Shown: in pieces, positions 47,625-56,325 of the stretch
Numbering within the stretch: the stretch's first letter is position 1
Layout: every line of letters begins with the position of its first letter
DNA from: Mycobacterium hubeiense
GTDB taxonomy: Bacteria > Actinomycetota > Actinomycetes > Mycobacteriales > Mycobacteriaceae
Assembly (NCBI RefSeq): GCF_002838065.1
Contig: NZ_PIZU01000003.1
Location: 1 to 64,000 of the forward strand
Direction of reading: 5' to 3'
DNA length: 64,000 bases
Position numbers and translations under genes: made by a program
The notes under the pieces: generated by a model
The model's input: the letters and a program-made list of their open reading frames with translations, nothing else
What the model was told of the DNA's origin: nothing
The model's database searches: none

Positions 47625-48890
47625 ATGACGCAGAGCACATGCCCCTTCGGCCCCGGCAGTGATTTCCCCCGAGTCGCTTCGCTCCTGCCCCCAGGGATTG
47701 ACTTCACCGACCCCGACGTCCTGCTGCAGGGCATCCCCGTCAAGGAGTTCGCCGAGCTGCGCAAGACCGCGCCGGTGTGGTGGAACGAGCAGCCGGAGTC
47801 GATCTTCGACGACGGCGGCTACTGGGTGATCAGCCGCCACGAGGACATCAAGGCCATCTCCCGCAACGGCGATCTGTGGTCGACCAACCGCAAGGGCGCT
47901 GTCATGCGGCTGCCCGACGGCGTCACCAAAGAGCAGCTGGATCTCACCAAGGCGCTGCTGATCAACCACGACGCACCAGAGCACACCCGGCTGCGCAAGC
48001 TGGTGTCGCGGCTGTTCACGCCGCGGTCGGTGGCCACGCTGGAGGAAAAGCTGGCTGTGGCCGCCCGCGAGATCGTCGCCAAGGCCGCCGAGAAGGGGAG
48101 TGGCAACTTTGTCGACGACATCGCGATGAGCCTGCCGCTGTTGGCGATCGCCGATCTGATCGGCGTGCCGGAGGCCGACCGCGAGAAGTTGTTCCACTGG
48201 ACCAACGCGATCATGAACACCGACGACCCGGATTTTGACAGCGATCCGACGATGGCCAATGCCGAGTTGATGGGCTACGCCTACAACATGGCCGAGGAGC
48301 GGCGGCGGTGTCCGGCCGACGACATTGTCACCCGCTTGGTGCAGGCCGACATCGATGGCGAGTCACTGGAGGACGTCGAGTTCGCGTTCTTCGTGATCCT
48401 GTTGGCGGTCGCGGGCAACGAGACCACCCGCAACGCGATGACACACGGTATGAACGCGTTCTTCGAAAATCCCGACCAGTGGGAGCTGTTCAAGCGGGAA
48501 CGCCCGGAGACCGCCGTCGACGAGATCGTGCGCTGGGCCACGCCGGTGCACTGCTTCCAGCGAACGGCGCTGGCCGACACCGAGATCGGCGGGGTGAAGA
48601 TCCGCGAGGGCCAGCGGGTGGGGCTGTTCTACAGCTCGGCCAACTACGACGAAGCGGTATTCGACAAGCCGTTCGAGTTCAATATCCTGCGCGACCCCAA
48701 CCCGCATCTGGCGTTCGGCGGCAACGGCGCGCACTACTGCATTGGCGCGAACCTGGCGCGCATGGAGATCAAGCTGATGTTCAACGAGATCGCCGACCAG
48801 ATTCCCGACATCGCGAAACTGGGCGAACCGCAACGGCTTCGGTCGGGCTGGATCAACGGCGTGAAAGAGCTGGCGGTCTCCTACCGCTAG
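47625..48890 (+). CDS. Cytochrome P450 (CYP125-like)
   Basis: A 421-residue P450 resembling the CYP125/CYP142 cholesterol-type group in IWWNEQ/PVWWNEQPESIFDDGGYWVISRHEDIKAISR, ADDIVTRLVQADIDGESLEDVEFAFFVILLAVAGNETTRNA (I-helix), ETAVDEIVRW (ExxR) and GGNGAHYCIGANLARME (Cys372). Its subfamily is uncertain. Residues about 12-25 ([14 protein letters not shown]) are encoded by a dispersed repeat in the minus orientation, so this part of the N-terminus may be a recent insertion. It is followed ten bases later by a TetR gene and is absent at this place in M. tuberculosis. Confidence 0.85.
   Translation: MTQSTCPFGPGSDFPRVASLLPPGIDFTDPDVLLQGIPVKEFAELRKTAPVWWNEQPESIFDDGGYWVISRHEDIKAISRNGDLWSTNRKGAVMRLPDGVTKEQLDLTKALLINHDAPEHTRLRKLVSRLFTPRSVATLEEKLAVAAREIVAKAAEKGSGNFVDDIAMSLPLLAIADLIGVPEADREKLFHWTNAIMNTDDPDFDSDPTMANAELMGYAYNMAEERRRCPADDIVTRLVQADIDGESLEDVEFAFFVILLAVAGNETTRNAMTHGMNAFFENPDQWELFKRERPETAVDEIVRWATPVHCFQRTALADTEIGGVKIREGQRVGLFYSSANYDEAVFDKPFEFNILRDPNPHLAFGGNGAHYCIGANLARMEIKLMFNEIADQIPDIAKLGEPQRLRSGWINGVKELAVSYR
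47668..47690 (-). repeat. Dispersed short repeat, copy 3, inside a P450 gene
   Basis: Read on the minus strand: GGGCAGGAGCGAAGCGACT followed by CGGG, with an outer CCTGGG and GGGAA that also flank the copy at 58714. One base of the core differs (T for C). It lies within the coding N-terminus of the P450 gene and keeps the frame open. Confidence 0.75.
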
Positions 48891-48899
48891 GCTGCCAGC

Positions 48900-49514
48900 A
48901 TGCGCACCCACGGCTGGTCCGGCTCGGCGCCCGCCAGCGACGAAGAGGCCGTCGCGCGGATTCTGACGGCCGCGAGCAAGGCCATCGACGAGCGTGGCGC
49001 CGACATCAGCATCGCCGACGTGGCCCGCACGCTTGGCGTCACCCGCCAGACTGTCTACCGGTATTTCCCCAGCACCGACGCGTTGCTGGTGGAAGCGGCG
49101 GTGCACGCGGCGAGCGGATTTCTCGACCGGCTGGCCGCTCATCTTCAGGGCATCACCGATCCGGTCGAAGCCGTCGCGGAAGCGATTGCCACGGCGCTGG
49201 AGTGGTTGCCGAAGGACAAGCACATCGGCCTGTTGATCGCGCCGGGCCGCGTCGACGCCCACACCGAGTCGGTGACTTCTGATGTGGCACAGCAGTTCGC
49301 GAACTCGATGCTGCGCCGCTTCGACGTGGACTGGGCCGGGCTGGGATTCACCGACGACGAGCTCGACGAACTCGCCGAACATCTGCTGCGGATCATCCAA
49401 TCGTTCGTCATCGACCCCGGCCGCCCGCCGCGGGAAGGTGAAGCACTGCGCGGCTATCTGCGCCGCTGGGTCGGTTCGGCAGTGCGCACCGAGGCGACGG
49501 CGCACCGTAGCTAG
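48900..49514 (+). CDS. TetR-family regulator paired with the P450
   Basis: A 204-residue TetR regulator. The helix-turn-helix lies at about residues 38-57 (SIADVARTLGVTRQTVYRYFPSTDALL). The large C-terminal domain (to residue 204) is acidic in LGFTDDELDELAEHLLRIIQ. It starts nine bases after the P450 stop and would be expressed with it from the palindrome-containing promoter at 47591-47618, giving a self-limiting circuit. The ligand may be the P450 substrate or product; this is inference. Confidence 0.85.
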   Translation: MRTHGWSGSAPASDEEAVARILTAASKAIDERGADISIADVARTLGVTRQTVYRYFPSTDALLVEAAVHAASGFLDRLAAHLQGITDPVEAVAEAIATALEWLPKDKHIGLLIAPGRVDAHTESVTSDVAQQFANSMLRRFDVDWAGLGFTDDELDELAEHLLRIIQSFVIDPGRPPREGEALRGYLRRWVGSAVRTEATAHRS

Positions 49515-49624
49515 TCCTCGGCTTCGGCGATCACATCCGTCACACCAGTCCCGGCAACAGACCACTGTGCAGAGTCAGTACCTATCCGGCGAGAGACGGG
49601 TGTGGCTACTGTGACAGCCGCCCG

Positions 49625-50851
49625 CTATACCACCGTCAACGGCAATGACTTCCGCGGCTGGAACTCGAACGTCGCGCCCCCGCTGACCTTCGCGACCGAC
49701 ACCTCCGGGAATTCCTTTGCCTCGCTATCGGTCTCAAGCACCCGGGCGATCCAGTCGTTCTCGCCGCCGCTCACCTCGACGTCGAGGTGCTTGTCGACGG
49801 CGGTCACGATCGCCTGCAGCGGACGCGTTTCGGTCGGGCTCACCAACGAGATCCACGCCCCGTCCTCATGCGCCGGCGACCGACGCACGTGCACGACGTC
49901 CGGGCCGAACTCCGCCGTCACATAGGCGGCGGGATTGAACAACGGATGCAGTTCGAGAACCCGCATCGCGCCCTCGATCCCGCCGGGCAGGTCCAGCGCG
50001 CGGTGGATGCGTTCGGCGCCCAGACCCGCCACACCGATCAGCTGTTTGGTGCAGATCTCCCGGGCCAGTTCGGTATTCGTGCCCGCCCGCTTGCCCACCG
50101 CGAGCACGAACGACAGGTTCAGCAGGTGCATCTGCAGGCACACCTCATCGGCCATCCGCACCAGCGCCGAATGCGAGAACGCCGCGAAGTCGAAGTCCGA
50201 CAGCAGCGGGCCCGAGTAATCGGACTGGCCCTCGTCAGAGGTGTCGATCGGATCGAGTTCGGTTCTCGCGGCGCGGGTCCGGCGCACCGCGTCGAGCGCC
50301 GGGATGTCTTCGACCTCGGGGTACGACTCGTCGATGATCACCGTCCACGCGCAGTGCGGGTGGCGGTCGGCCGGCACCCGCGGCGGCCGGTGGATCGGCC
50401 GGATCTGCGCCTTGCGGTTGGTGGCCAACGCCGTGGCGTCGAACGTCGGATCCTCGATGTCGTGGCACATGCCGCGGACGTACTCTTCGCCCATCGGCTC
50501 GACGTCCAGCAGCGCACCGCAGTGGTCGAGGTGAAACTCGCCGTGCCAGCGGTCGTGGATGGTGTAGCGGAAGTCCATGAACTGCGGCGGCGCACCGATA
50601 TCGAGCTGCAGGCCCTTGAAGATCGTGATGACGTCGTCGCCCTCATAGTGCAGGGCTTTCTGCATCCGCTTGGTGTAGATAGGACTGGACGCCATCCATT
50701 CCTCGATGGCGATCTGCAGCATCTCTTCCCGACCGAAATTGCTGATGCACCAGGCCATTCCGGACCGGTCGATCATCTGGCCCATCAGCAGCAGTTCGGG
50801 CACCAGCGTGGCAAGCTGATCGCGTGAGAGGCCGGCGTACCTACTGGTCAT
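49625..50851 (-). CDS. Unknown mycobacterial protein of the CMD operon
   Basis: A 408-residue soluble protein with no domain I can name securely. The N-terminal half (DQLATLVPELLLMGQMIDRSGMAWCISNFGREEMLQIAIEEWMASSPIYTKRMQKAL) is helical, followed by HGEFHLDHCGALLDVEPMGEEYVRGMCHDIEDPTFDATA, a Cys/His-containing segment vaguely like L-2-amino-thiazoline-4-carboxylate hydrolases. The second half (about 240-408) is alpha/beta. It overlaps the CMD gene by 11 bases, so it is part of the leftward aldA operon. It is absent at this site in M. tuberculosis. Function is not inferred. Confidence 0.6.
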   Translation of the reverse strand: MTSRYAGLSRDQLATLVPELLLMGQMIDRSGMAWCISNFGREEMLQIAIEEWMASSPIYTKRMQKALHYEGDDVITIFKGLQLDIGAPPQFMDFRYTIHDRWHGEFHLDHCGALLDVEPMGEEYVRGMCHDIEDPTFDATALATNRKAQIRPIHRPPRVPADRHPHCAWTVIIDESYPEVEDIPALDAVRRTRAARTELDPIDTSDEGQSDYSGPLLSDFDFAAFSHSALVRMADEVCLQMHLLNLSFVLAVGKRAGTNTELAREICTKQLIGVAGLGAERIHRALDLPGGIEGAMRVLELHPLFNPAAYVTAEFGPDVVHVRRSPAHEDGAWISLVSPTETRPLQAIVTAVDKHLDVEVSGGENDWIARVLETDSEAKEFPEVSVAKVSGGATFEFQPRKSLPLTVV

Positions 50852-51269
50852 CGAGCGTCTTACCTGTGTGCATCTTCACGGCCTCGTTGACGTTGGCCTT
50901 CTTGTCGCCCGACGCCTTCTTCCGCTTGGCGGCAACGCGACCCACCACACCGTTCAGCCCCGAGCCGAGCGGGAAGCCGACGTAGTGCGTGAGGAAGACC
51001 GCCATCTCCTTGAGCTCGTCCTCGGTGAGCTCGCCGTTCTCCAGCGCGGCGTTGACCTGGACCTCCGACAGGTCCTGCAGGCCAAGTGCCGTCACCACTG
51101 ACAGCGTCATGATCCGCTTGTCGCGCATGGACAGTCCCGGCCTCGTCCAGATGCTGCCGAAAAGGTGGTCGACGGTGAGATCGAAGTACGCGTCGCCTTC
51201 GATGTTCGGCATCTCCCAGGCGTAGACCTCGTTCATTTTCGCGAGGCCCTTGCGGCGCAGCTCGTCCAT
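50841..51269 (-). CDS. Carboxymuconolactone-decarboxylase-like protein
   Basis: A 142-residue helical CMD/AhpD-fold protein equivalent to Rv0771. The pattern is DHLFGSIWTRPGLSMRDKRIMTLSVVTALGLQDLSEVQVNAALENGELTEDELKEMAVFLTHYVGFPLGSGLNG, a CMD family core with RDKR and no CxxC, so peroxidase activity is unlikely. The C-terminus is Lys-rich. It may act as gamma-carboxymuconolactone decarboxylase or a related hydratase-like enzyme. It starts three bases after the stop of the dehydrogenase gene upstream. Confidence 0.8.
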   Translation of the reverse strand: MDELRRKGLAKMNEVYAWEMPNIEGDAYFDLTVDHLFGSIWTRPGLSMRDKRIMTLSVVTALGLQDLSEVQVNAALENGELTEDELKEMAVFLTHYVGFPLGSGLNGVVGRVAAKRKKASGDKKANVNEAVKMHTGKTLDDQ

Positions 51270-51271
51270 GC

Positions 51272-52126
51272 TTACTCCTCTTCGTTCGAGTGTGGCACGC
51301 CGAGCCCGGTGGCGAGCCGCTGCAGCGCCACCTCGGCCAACGGCAGATCGACACCCGTCGCCGCACCCAGCGACAACGCCAGGCTCAGATCCTTCTCGCC
51401 GAGTCCCCGGGTGTGGGTGAACGCGTCGTACAGCCAGTGATCGGGGGTCAGCGGTTTCATGTCCTCGCGGACCATGATCGCGCCGGGCCCGCCGGTCAGC
51501 GCGTCGGTGTGACGCACCACCCGACCCAACTGCTGCAGGTCCAGTCCGGACGCCTCGGCCAGCTTCATCGCCTCACACGCGGCGGCGTACCCGGTGAACG
51601 TCAACATGTTGCGGGCCAACTTCATCCGCGTGCCCGCGCCCGGCTCACCGGCGTGGATCACCAGCGATGCCCATTGCTTGAACGCGGGCTTGATCCGCTC
51701 GTACACCTCGCGCTCCGCGCCCACCATGGTGGCCAGCTCGCCCTTTTCCGCCGCTCCCCCGCCACCGCTGACGGGAGCGTCGACGACGTGAATGCCCTGC
51801 GGCTTGAGGTCGCGGGCGAGTTCGACCGCGGTGGTGTCGCTGATCGTCGAGTGGATTGCGATGACAGTGCCCGGTTTGGCGTGGGCGGCCAGCTCACCCA
51901 CCACCTCGCGCACCTGCTCGTCGTTGAGCACGGTGACGCTGATGACGTCGGCGGCCGCGACGTCGGCGACGCTGTCGGCCAGCGTGGCGCCGGCCTCGGC
52001 CAGTGGCGTCATCGCCTCGGCCCGGACGTCGAAAACCGTGACGCCGCCGGGCCAGTCGACCAAGCGCTTGGCCATCGGCGCGCCCATGTTGCCGAGGCCG
52101 ATGTAGCCCAACTTCAGATCGGTCAT
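51272..52126 (-). CDS. 3-hydroxyisobutyrate-dehydrogenase-like NAD(P) oxidoreductase
   Basis: A 284-residue beta-hydroxyacid dehydrogenase equivalent to Rv0770. The N-terminal Rossmann motif is LGYIGLGNMGAPMAKRLV, the conserved VVDAPVSGGGGAAEKGEL lies in the substrate region, and the catalytic Lys is in GTRMKLARNMLTF. It oxidises a beta-hydroxy acid or reduces the matching semialdehyde. ATG 52126 overlaps the SDR stop (ATGA); the frame upstream to 52207 is not protein-like. Confidence 0.87.
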   Translation of the reverse strand: MTDLKLGYIGLGNMGAPMAKRLVDWPGGVTVFDVRAEAMTPLAEAGATLADSVADVAAADVISVTVLNDEQVREVVGELAAHAKPGTVIAIHSTISDTTAVELARDLKPQGIHVVDAPVSGGGGAAEKGELATMVGAEREVYERIKPAFKQWASLVIHAGEPGAGTRMKLARNMLTFTGYAAACEAMKLAEASGLDLQQLGRVVRHTDALTGGPGAIMVREDMKPLTPDHWLYDAFTHTRGLGEKDLSLALSLGAATGVDLPLAEVALQRLATGLGVPHSNEEE

Positions 52127-52875
52127 GAGCGGATGATCTGTCCGCCGTCGACGTTGAAGATCTGCCCGGTGATCCACTTGGCTTGATCGCTGAGCAGGAA
52201 CAGGCACATGCCGACGAGATCCTCGGGAGTTCCCATGCGCGACAGCGGAATTCCCTTGACGATGTCGGCCACCATCTCTTGGGGTGTGGTGCTGCGGTTG
52301 GCCTCGGTGTCGATCGGACCCGGTGCGATCGCGTTGATCCGGATGTTCATCCCGCCGAGTTCACGCGACAGTTGCTGGGTGAGCCCGTTGACGCCGAGCT
52401 TGGCCAGACCGTAGAAGTTCGCGTACATCCATGCGGCCGTGGACGATTGGTTGACGATCGCGCCGCCGCCGCGTTTGGCCATCTTCTTGTACACCGCGCG
52501 GGTGCACACCAGTGCGCCGTCCATGTTGACGCTCATGAACTTCTTGTAGTAGTCCCAGTCGACGGTCAGCAGCAGGTCGAGCTTCATGCCACCGAATATC
52601 GCGGCATTGTTGACCAGGTAGTCGATGCCGCCGAATTCGGCGAGTGTGCGGTCGGCCATCGCCTTGGCCGAGTCGATGTCCGAAACATCCACCGGCACAC
52701 TGATCGCGGTACCGCCGTCGGTGGTGATCTGCTTGGCCACTCCCTCGGCGGCCTCGGCATTGATGTCAGCCACCACCACCGCGGCGCCTTCACGGGCCAA
52801 CGCCTCCGCGTAGGCCTGGCCGATACCGCCGCCCGAACCGGTGACGATCGCGACCTTCTCGTCAAACTGCCCCAT
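52123..52875 (-). CDS. Short-chain dehydrogenase (SDR)
   Basis: A 250-residue SDR equivalent to Rv0769. The cofactor motif is VTGSGGGIGQAYA (TGxxxGxG), the acidic VVADINAEA selects NAD(H), the NNAA segment is VNNAAIFGG, and the catalytic Ser and Tyr-x-x-x-Lys are in NQSSTAAWMY...FYGLAK. It ends in the typical FNVDGGQIIRS. ATG 52875 has AAGGAG upstream on the minus strand. Longer upstream frame is a shadow of aldA. It sits in the leftward aldA operon. Confidence 0.9.
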   Translation of the reverse strand: MGQFDEKVAIVTGSGGGIGQAYAEALAREGAAVVVADINAEAAEGVAKQITTDGGTAISVPVDVSDIDSAKAMADRTLAEFGGIDYLVNNAAIFGGMKLDLLLTVDWDYYKKFMSVNMDGALVCTRAVYKKMAKRGGGAIVNQSSTAAWMYANFYGLAKLGVNGLTQQLSRELGGMNIRINAIAPGPIDTEANRSTTPQEMVADIVKGIPLSRMGTPEDLVGMCLFLLSDQAKWITGQIFNVDGGQIIRS

Positions 52876-52885
52876 GAAGCTCTCC

Positions 52886-54355
52886 TTAATTCGCCAGCGT
52901 GGCAATGACTTTGATTTCGGTGTATTCCTCGAAACCGGCCAGCCCCATCTCCCGGCCGATTCCCGATTGCTTGTAGCCGCCGAACGGCGCATCCGCGGCA
53001 TACCAGACGCCGCCGTTGACATTGACGGTGCCGACCCGCAGCCGGTCGGCCACCCGCGCGGCGCGCTCGTCGTCGCCGGAGAACACCGTGCCGGACAGGC
53101 CGTACGGGGAATCGTTGGCGATCCGCACCGCGTCGTCGTCGCCGTCATGGGCGATCACCGTGAGCACCGGACCGAAGATCTCCTCACGCGCCACCCGCGC
53201 CGAATTATCCAGGCCCGCAATCACCGTCGGCTCGATGAAGAACCCGCGATCGCGGTCGGCCGGACGGCCACCCCCGCAGGCGAATGTGCCGCCCTCCTCG
53301 ACCGCCAGATCGAGGTAGCCCTGGATGCGGTCGCGCTGGCGCTCCGAGATCACCGGGCCGCAGACGGTGGTGTTGTCGTTGGGGTCGCCGGGCTTGATCG
53401 ACGCCATCGTTGCGGCGGCCGCGGCGACGGCTTCGTCGTAACGGGCCCGCGGCACCACCAGCCGGGTGGTGATCGCGCAGCCCTGGCCGGCGTGCATCGA
53501 GGCGGTGAATGCCGACATCGAGCAGGCGCCGGCCAGATCCGCGTCGTCGAGCACCAGGAACGCCGACTTGCCGCCGAGTTCCAGGAACACCTTCTTGATC
53601 GTCGCGGCGGCATCTGCCATCACCGCGCGCCCGGTCGCCGTCGACCCGGTGAACGAAACCATGTCCACCCGAGCATCTTTCGACAACAGCGCGCCCACCG
53701 CGTGATCGTTGGACGTGACGATGTTGATCACGCCCGGCGGGAAATCGGTGTGCTCGGCGATGATCTGGCCCACTGCGGCCGCGCACCACGGCGTATCCGG
53801 TGCGGGCTTGAGAACCAGCGTGTTACCGGCGGCCAGCGCAGGCCCCACTTTCGCAAGGTTGATCTGGTGCGGGAAGTTCCACGGCGTGATGGCGCCGACA
53901 ACGCCGACCGCCTCGCGGGCCAGGGTGCGTCGAGTGGGGATGCCCTGCGGCGTCGCGTGGCCGAGATCGGTTTTCCACTCGTAGTTTTCGGCGGTGTCGG
54001 CGCAGAAGGACAGATCGTCGATCGGCCCCTCGAGTTGCGCGCCAGACGTCAGCATCCGCGGCGCGCCCACCTCGGCGATGGTGATCTCGCGCAGTTCTTC
54101 GGCGTGCTCGCGCAGGGCGTCGCGCAGCTGCCTGATGCACCGCACCCGCAGCTCGGTGTTGGTCGACCAATCCGTGTCGTCGAAGGCGCGGCGGGCCGCC
54201 TCGATCGCACGGCCCATATCGGTCGCGTCGGCGTCGGCCGCCACACCGAGCACCTCCTCGGTGGCCGGGTTGATCGTCGGGAACGTGCCCGCACTCCCCG
54301 TGACCAACTTGCCGTCGATCAGCAGTCGACTCTCGCGATCGGCCAGTAGCGCCAT
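52886..54355 (-). CDS. aldA: Aldehyde dehydrogenase
   Basis: A 489-residue NAD(P)-dependent aldehyde dehydrogenase equivalent to Rv0768. The cofactor motif is FTGSTATGRAV, the general base Glu is in LELGGKSAFLVL, and the nucleophile Cys lies in MHAGQGCAITTRL near residue 290. The EEIFGPVLTV motif follows. ATG 54355 is chosen as it begins the conserved MALLADRESRLLIDGKLV. First gene of the leftward operon; its promoter faces the TetR sites at 54378-54514. Confidence 0.92.
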   Translation of the reverse strand: MALLADRESRLLIDGKLVTGSAGTFPTINPATEEVLGVAADADATDMGRAIEAARRAFDDTDWSTNTELRVRCIRQLRDALREHAEELREITIAEVGAPRMLTSGAQLEGPIDDLSFCADTAENYEWKTDLGHATPQGIPTRRTLAREAVGVVGAITPWNFPHQINLAKVGPALAAGNTLVLKPAPDTPWCAAAVGQIIAEHTDFPPGVINIVTSNDHAVGALLSKDARVDMVSFTGSTATGRAVMADAAATIKKVFLELGGKSAFLVLDDADLAGACSMSAFTASMHAGQGCAITTRLVVPRARYDEAVAAAAATMASIKPGDPNDNTTVCGPVISERQRDRIQGYLDLAVEEGGTFACGGGRPADRDRGFFIEPTVIAGLDNSARVAREEIFGPVLTVIAHDGDDDAVRIANDSPYGLSGTVFSGDDERAARVADRLRVGTVNVNGGVWYAADAPFGGYKQSGIGREMGLAGFEEYTEIKVIATLAN

Positions 54356-54377
54356 CAACACTCCCCACTCAAATTCT

Positions 54378-54514
54378 GGACAACTGTCCGACAGTACCTG
54401 GTCGAACCATAGCCCCAGACGCCCGCGAGTGGCAAGAGTGGGCCAGTTGTCAGCGGTTTTACCAGCAATACTTGCCCACACACCACATCGTCGGATAACT
54501 TGGACATGTGTCCA
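54378..54514. promoter_or_regulatory. Twin TetR operators in the aldA/TetR divergent promoter
   Basis: Two copies of GGACA-N2-TGTCC: 54378-54389 (spacer AC) and 54502-54513 (spacer TG; the longer palindrome TGGACATGTGTCCA is 54501-54514). The second covers the start codon of the TetR gene and the first lies 23 bases from the aldA start, as expected for autoregulation plus control of both arms. TAACTT (54496-54501) is a -10 for the leaderless GTG at 54508. Confidence 0.75.
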
Positions 54515-55113
54515 GTGATGCCGTGCCAGTGGTCGTGGATGCGGTGGCCGAAACGCCCCGCAACCGCCGCCAGGAAGAGACCTTTCGCAAGGTGCTCACC
54601 GCCGGTATGGAGATGCTGCGCGAGACGTCCTATGCCGACCTCACCGTGCGGGCGGTCGCGGCACGCGCCAAGGTTGCCCCGGCGACGGCCTACACGTACT
54701 TCAGCTCGAAGAACCACTTGATCGCCGAGGTGTACCTCGACCTGGTCCGCCAAGTGCCGTACTTCACCGACGTGAATGACTCCATGATCACCCGCGTCGA
54801 CAAGGCGCTACGCGCGCTGACGTTGGTCGTCGCCGACGAGCCCGAGGTCGCTGCCGCCTGTACGACGGCGTTGCTGGGCGGCGGCAGCGACGAGGCGGTG
54901 CGCAAGGTGCGCGACCAGATCGGTGCCGAGATCCACCGTCGCATCCGCTCGGCCGTGGGCCCCGATGCCGATCCGCGCACGGTGTCGGCGTTGGAGATGA
55001 CGTTCTTCGGCGCGCTGGTCAATGCAGGCAGCGGCGCCTTCACCTACCACCAGATCGCCGACCGGCTGACGTATGTGGTCGGCCTCATCCTCGGAGAGGA
55101 TCAAAATGCCTGA
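54508..55113 (+). CDS. TetR-family regulator of the P450/aldA divergon
   Basis: A 201-residue TetR protein equivalent to Rv0767c. The helix-turn-helix is at about residues 45-68 (DLTVRAVAARAKVAPATAYTYFSSKNHLI), after NRRQEETFRKVLTAGMEMLRETS. The GTG at 54508 lies inside a GGACA-N2-TGTCC palindrome and is probably leaderless. It leads the rightward operon (cyp123, SDR, cyp51, ferredoxin), 15 bases before cyp123. Ligand unknown; a sterol- or azole-like hydrophobic molecule would fit the neighbours, by inference only. Confidence 0.87.
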   Translation: MSSDAVPVVVDAVAETPRNRRQEETFRKVLTAGMEMLRETSYADLTVRAVAARAKVAPATAYTYFSSKNHLIAEVYLDLVRQVPYFTDVNDSMITRVDKALRALTLVVADEPEVAAACTTALLGGGSDEAVRKVRDQIGAEIHRRIRSAVGPDADPRTVSALEMTFFGALVNAGSGAFTYHQIADRLTYVVGLILGEDQNA

Positions 55114-55128
55114 GCTGGGAGAAGACTC

Positions 55129-56325
55129 ATGACGGCAGGCACGCTGGTGCTTGATCCGTACGACTACGACTTCCACGAAGACCCGTACCCGTACTACCGC
55201 CGGCTGCGCGACGAGGCGCCGCTGTACCGCAACGACGAGCGCGGCTTCTGGGCGCTGTCGCGGCATGCCGACGTGCTGCAGGGTTTCCGCAACAGCACCG
55301 CACTGTCCAACGAGTACGGCGTGTCACTGGATCCGATCTCTCGCACCCGCGACGCGCACAAGGTGATGTCGTTTCTGGCGCTGGATGATCCGGCGCATCT
55401 ACGACTGCGCACACTGGTGTCCAAGGGCTTCACCCCGCGACGTATCCGCGAGCTGGAACCGCGCGTCACCGCGATTGCGGTGGAGCACCTCGAAGCCGCG
55501 CTGCAAAGCGAAAGCTTCGACTACGTCGACGAATTCGCGGGCAAGCTGCCGATGGATGTCATTTCCGAACTGATGGGCGTGCCCAAAGAGGACCGGGCCC
55601 GTATCCGCGCGCTGGCCGACGGTGTCATGCACCGTGAGGAAGGTCTGCCCGACGTGCCGGCCACGGCGATGGCGGCCTCGGCCGATCTGATGGTCTATTA
55701 CGCCGACATGGTCAAGCAGCGCCGCCGCAAGCCGACCGACGACCTGACGTCGGCACTGCTGGAGGCCGAGATCGACGGCGATCACCTAACCGACGACGAG
55801 ATCATGGCGTTCCTGTTCCTGATGGTGGTCGCCGGTAACGAGACGACGACGAAACTGCTTGCCAACGCGGCGTATTGGGGCTACAAGAACCCCGATCAGC
55901 TGGCCGGCGTGTTCGCCGACCATTCCCGCATCCCGCTGTGGGTCGAGGAAACACTGCGCTACGACACGTCGAGCCAGATCCTGGCCCGCACCGTCGCCGA
56001 AGAGCTCACGCTCTACGACACCACGATCCCCGTCGGTGACGTGCTACTGCTGCTGCCAGGGTCGGCCAACCGTGACGACCGCGTCTTCGACGACCCCGAC
56101 GACTACCGCATCGGCCGCGAAATCGGCTCGAAGCTAGTGAGTTTCGGCAGCGGAGCACACTTCTGCCTGGGCGCGCACCTGGCCCGGATGGAAGCCCGGG
56201 TGGCACTCGCCGAGTTGTTCAAGCGAATCCGCGGATACGAGGTCGACGAGGCCAACGCCGTCCGCGTCCACTCCAGCAATGTCCGCGGATTCGCTCATCT
56301 TCCGATCACCGTGGAGGTCGCCTGA
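55129..56325 (+). CDS. cyp123: Cytochrome P450 CYP123
   Basis: A 398-residue P450 of the CYP123 type (Rv0766c). I-helix MVVAGNETTTKLLANAA, ExxR in VEETLRYDTSSQ, and heme Cys346 in SFGSGAHFCLGAHLARME. The N-terminus DPYDYDFHEDPYPYYRRLRDEAPLYRNDERGFWALSR is typical of soluble bacterial P450s. GGGAGAAG precedes the ATG. It ends with TGATG overlapping the SDR gene. The substrate is not known. Coupled translation with the SDR suggests sequential oxidation. Confidence 0.92.
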   Translation: MTAGTLVLDPYDYDFHEDPYPYYRRLRDEAPLYRNDERGFWALSRHADVLQGFRNSTALSNEYGVSLDPISRTRDAHKVMSFLALDDPAHLRLRTLVSKGFTPRRIRELEPRVTAIAVEHLEAALQSESFDYVDEFAGKLPMDVISELMGVPKEDRARIRALADGVMHREEGLPDVPATAMAASADLMVYYADMVKQRRRKPTDDLTSALLEAEIDGDHLTDDEIMAFLFLMVVAGNETTTKLLANAAYWGYKNPDQLAGVFADHSRIPLWVEETLRYDTSSQILARTVAEELTLYDTTIPVGDVLLLLPGSANRDDRVFDDPDDYRIGREIGSKLVSFGSGAHFCLGAHLARMEARVALAELFKRIRGYEVDEANAVRVHSSNVRGFAHLPITVEVA

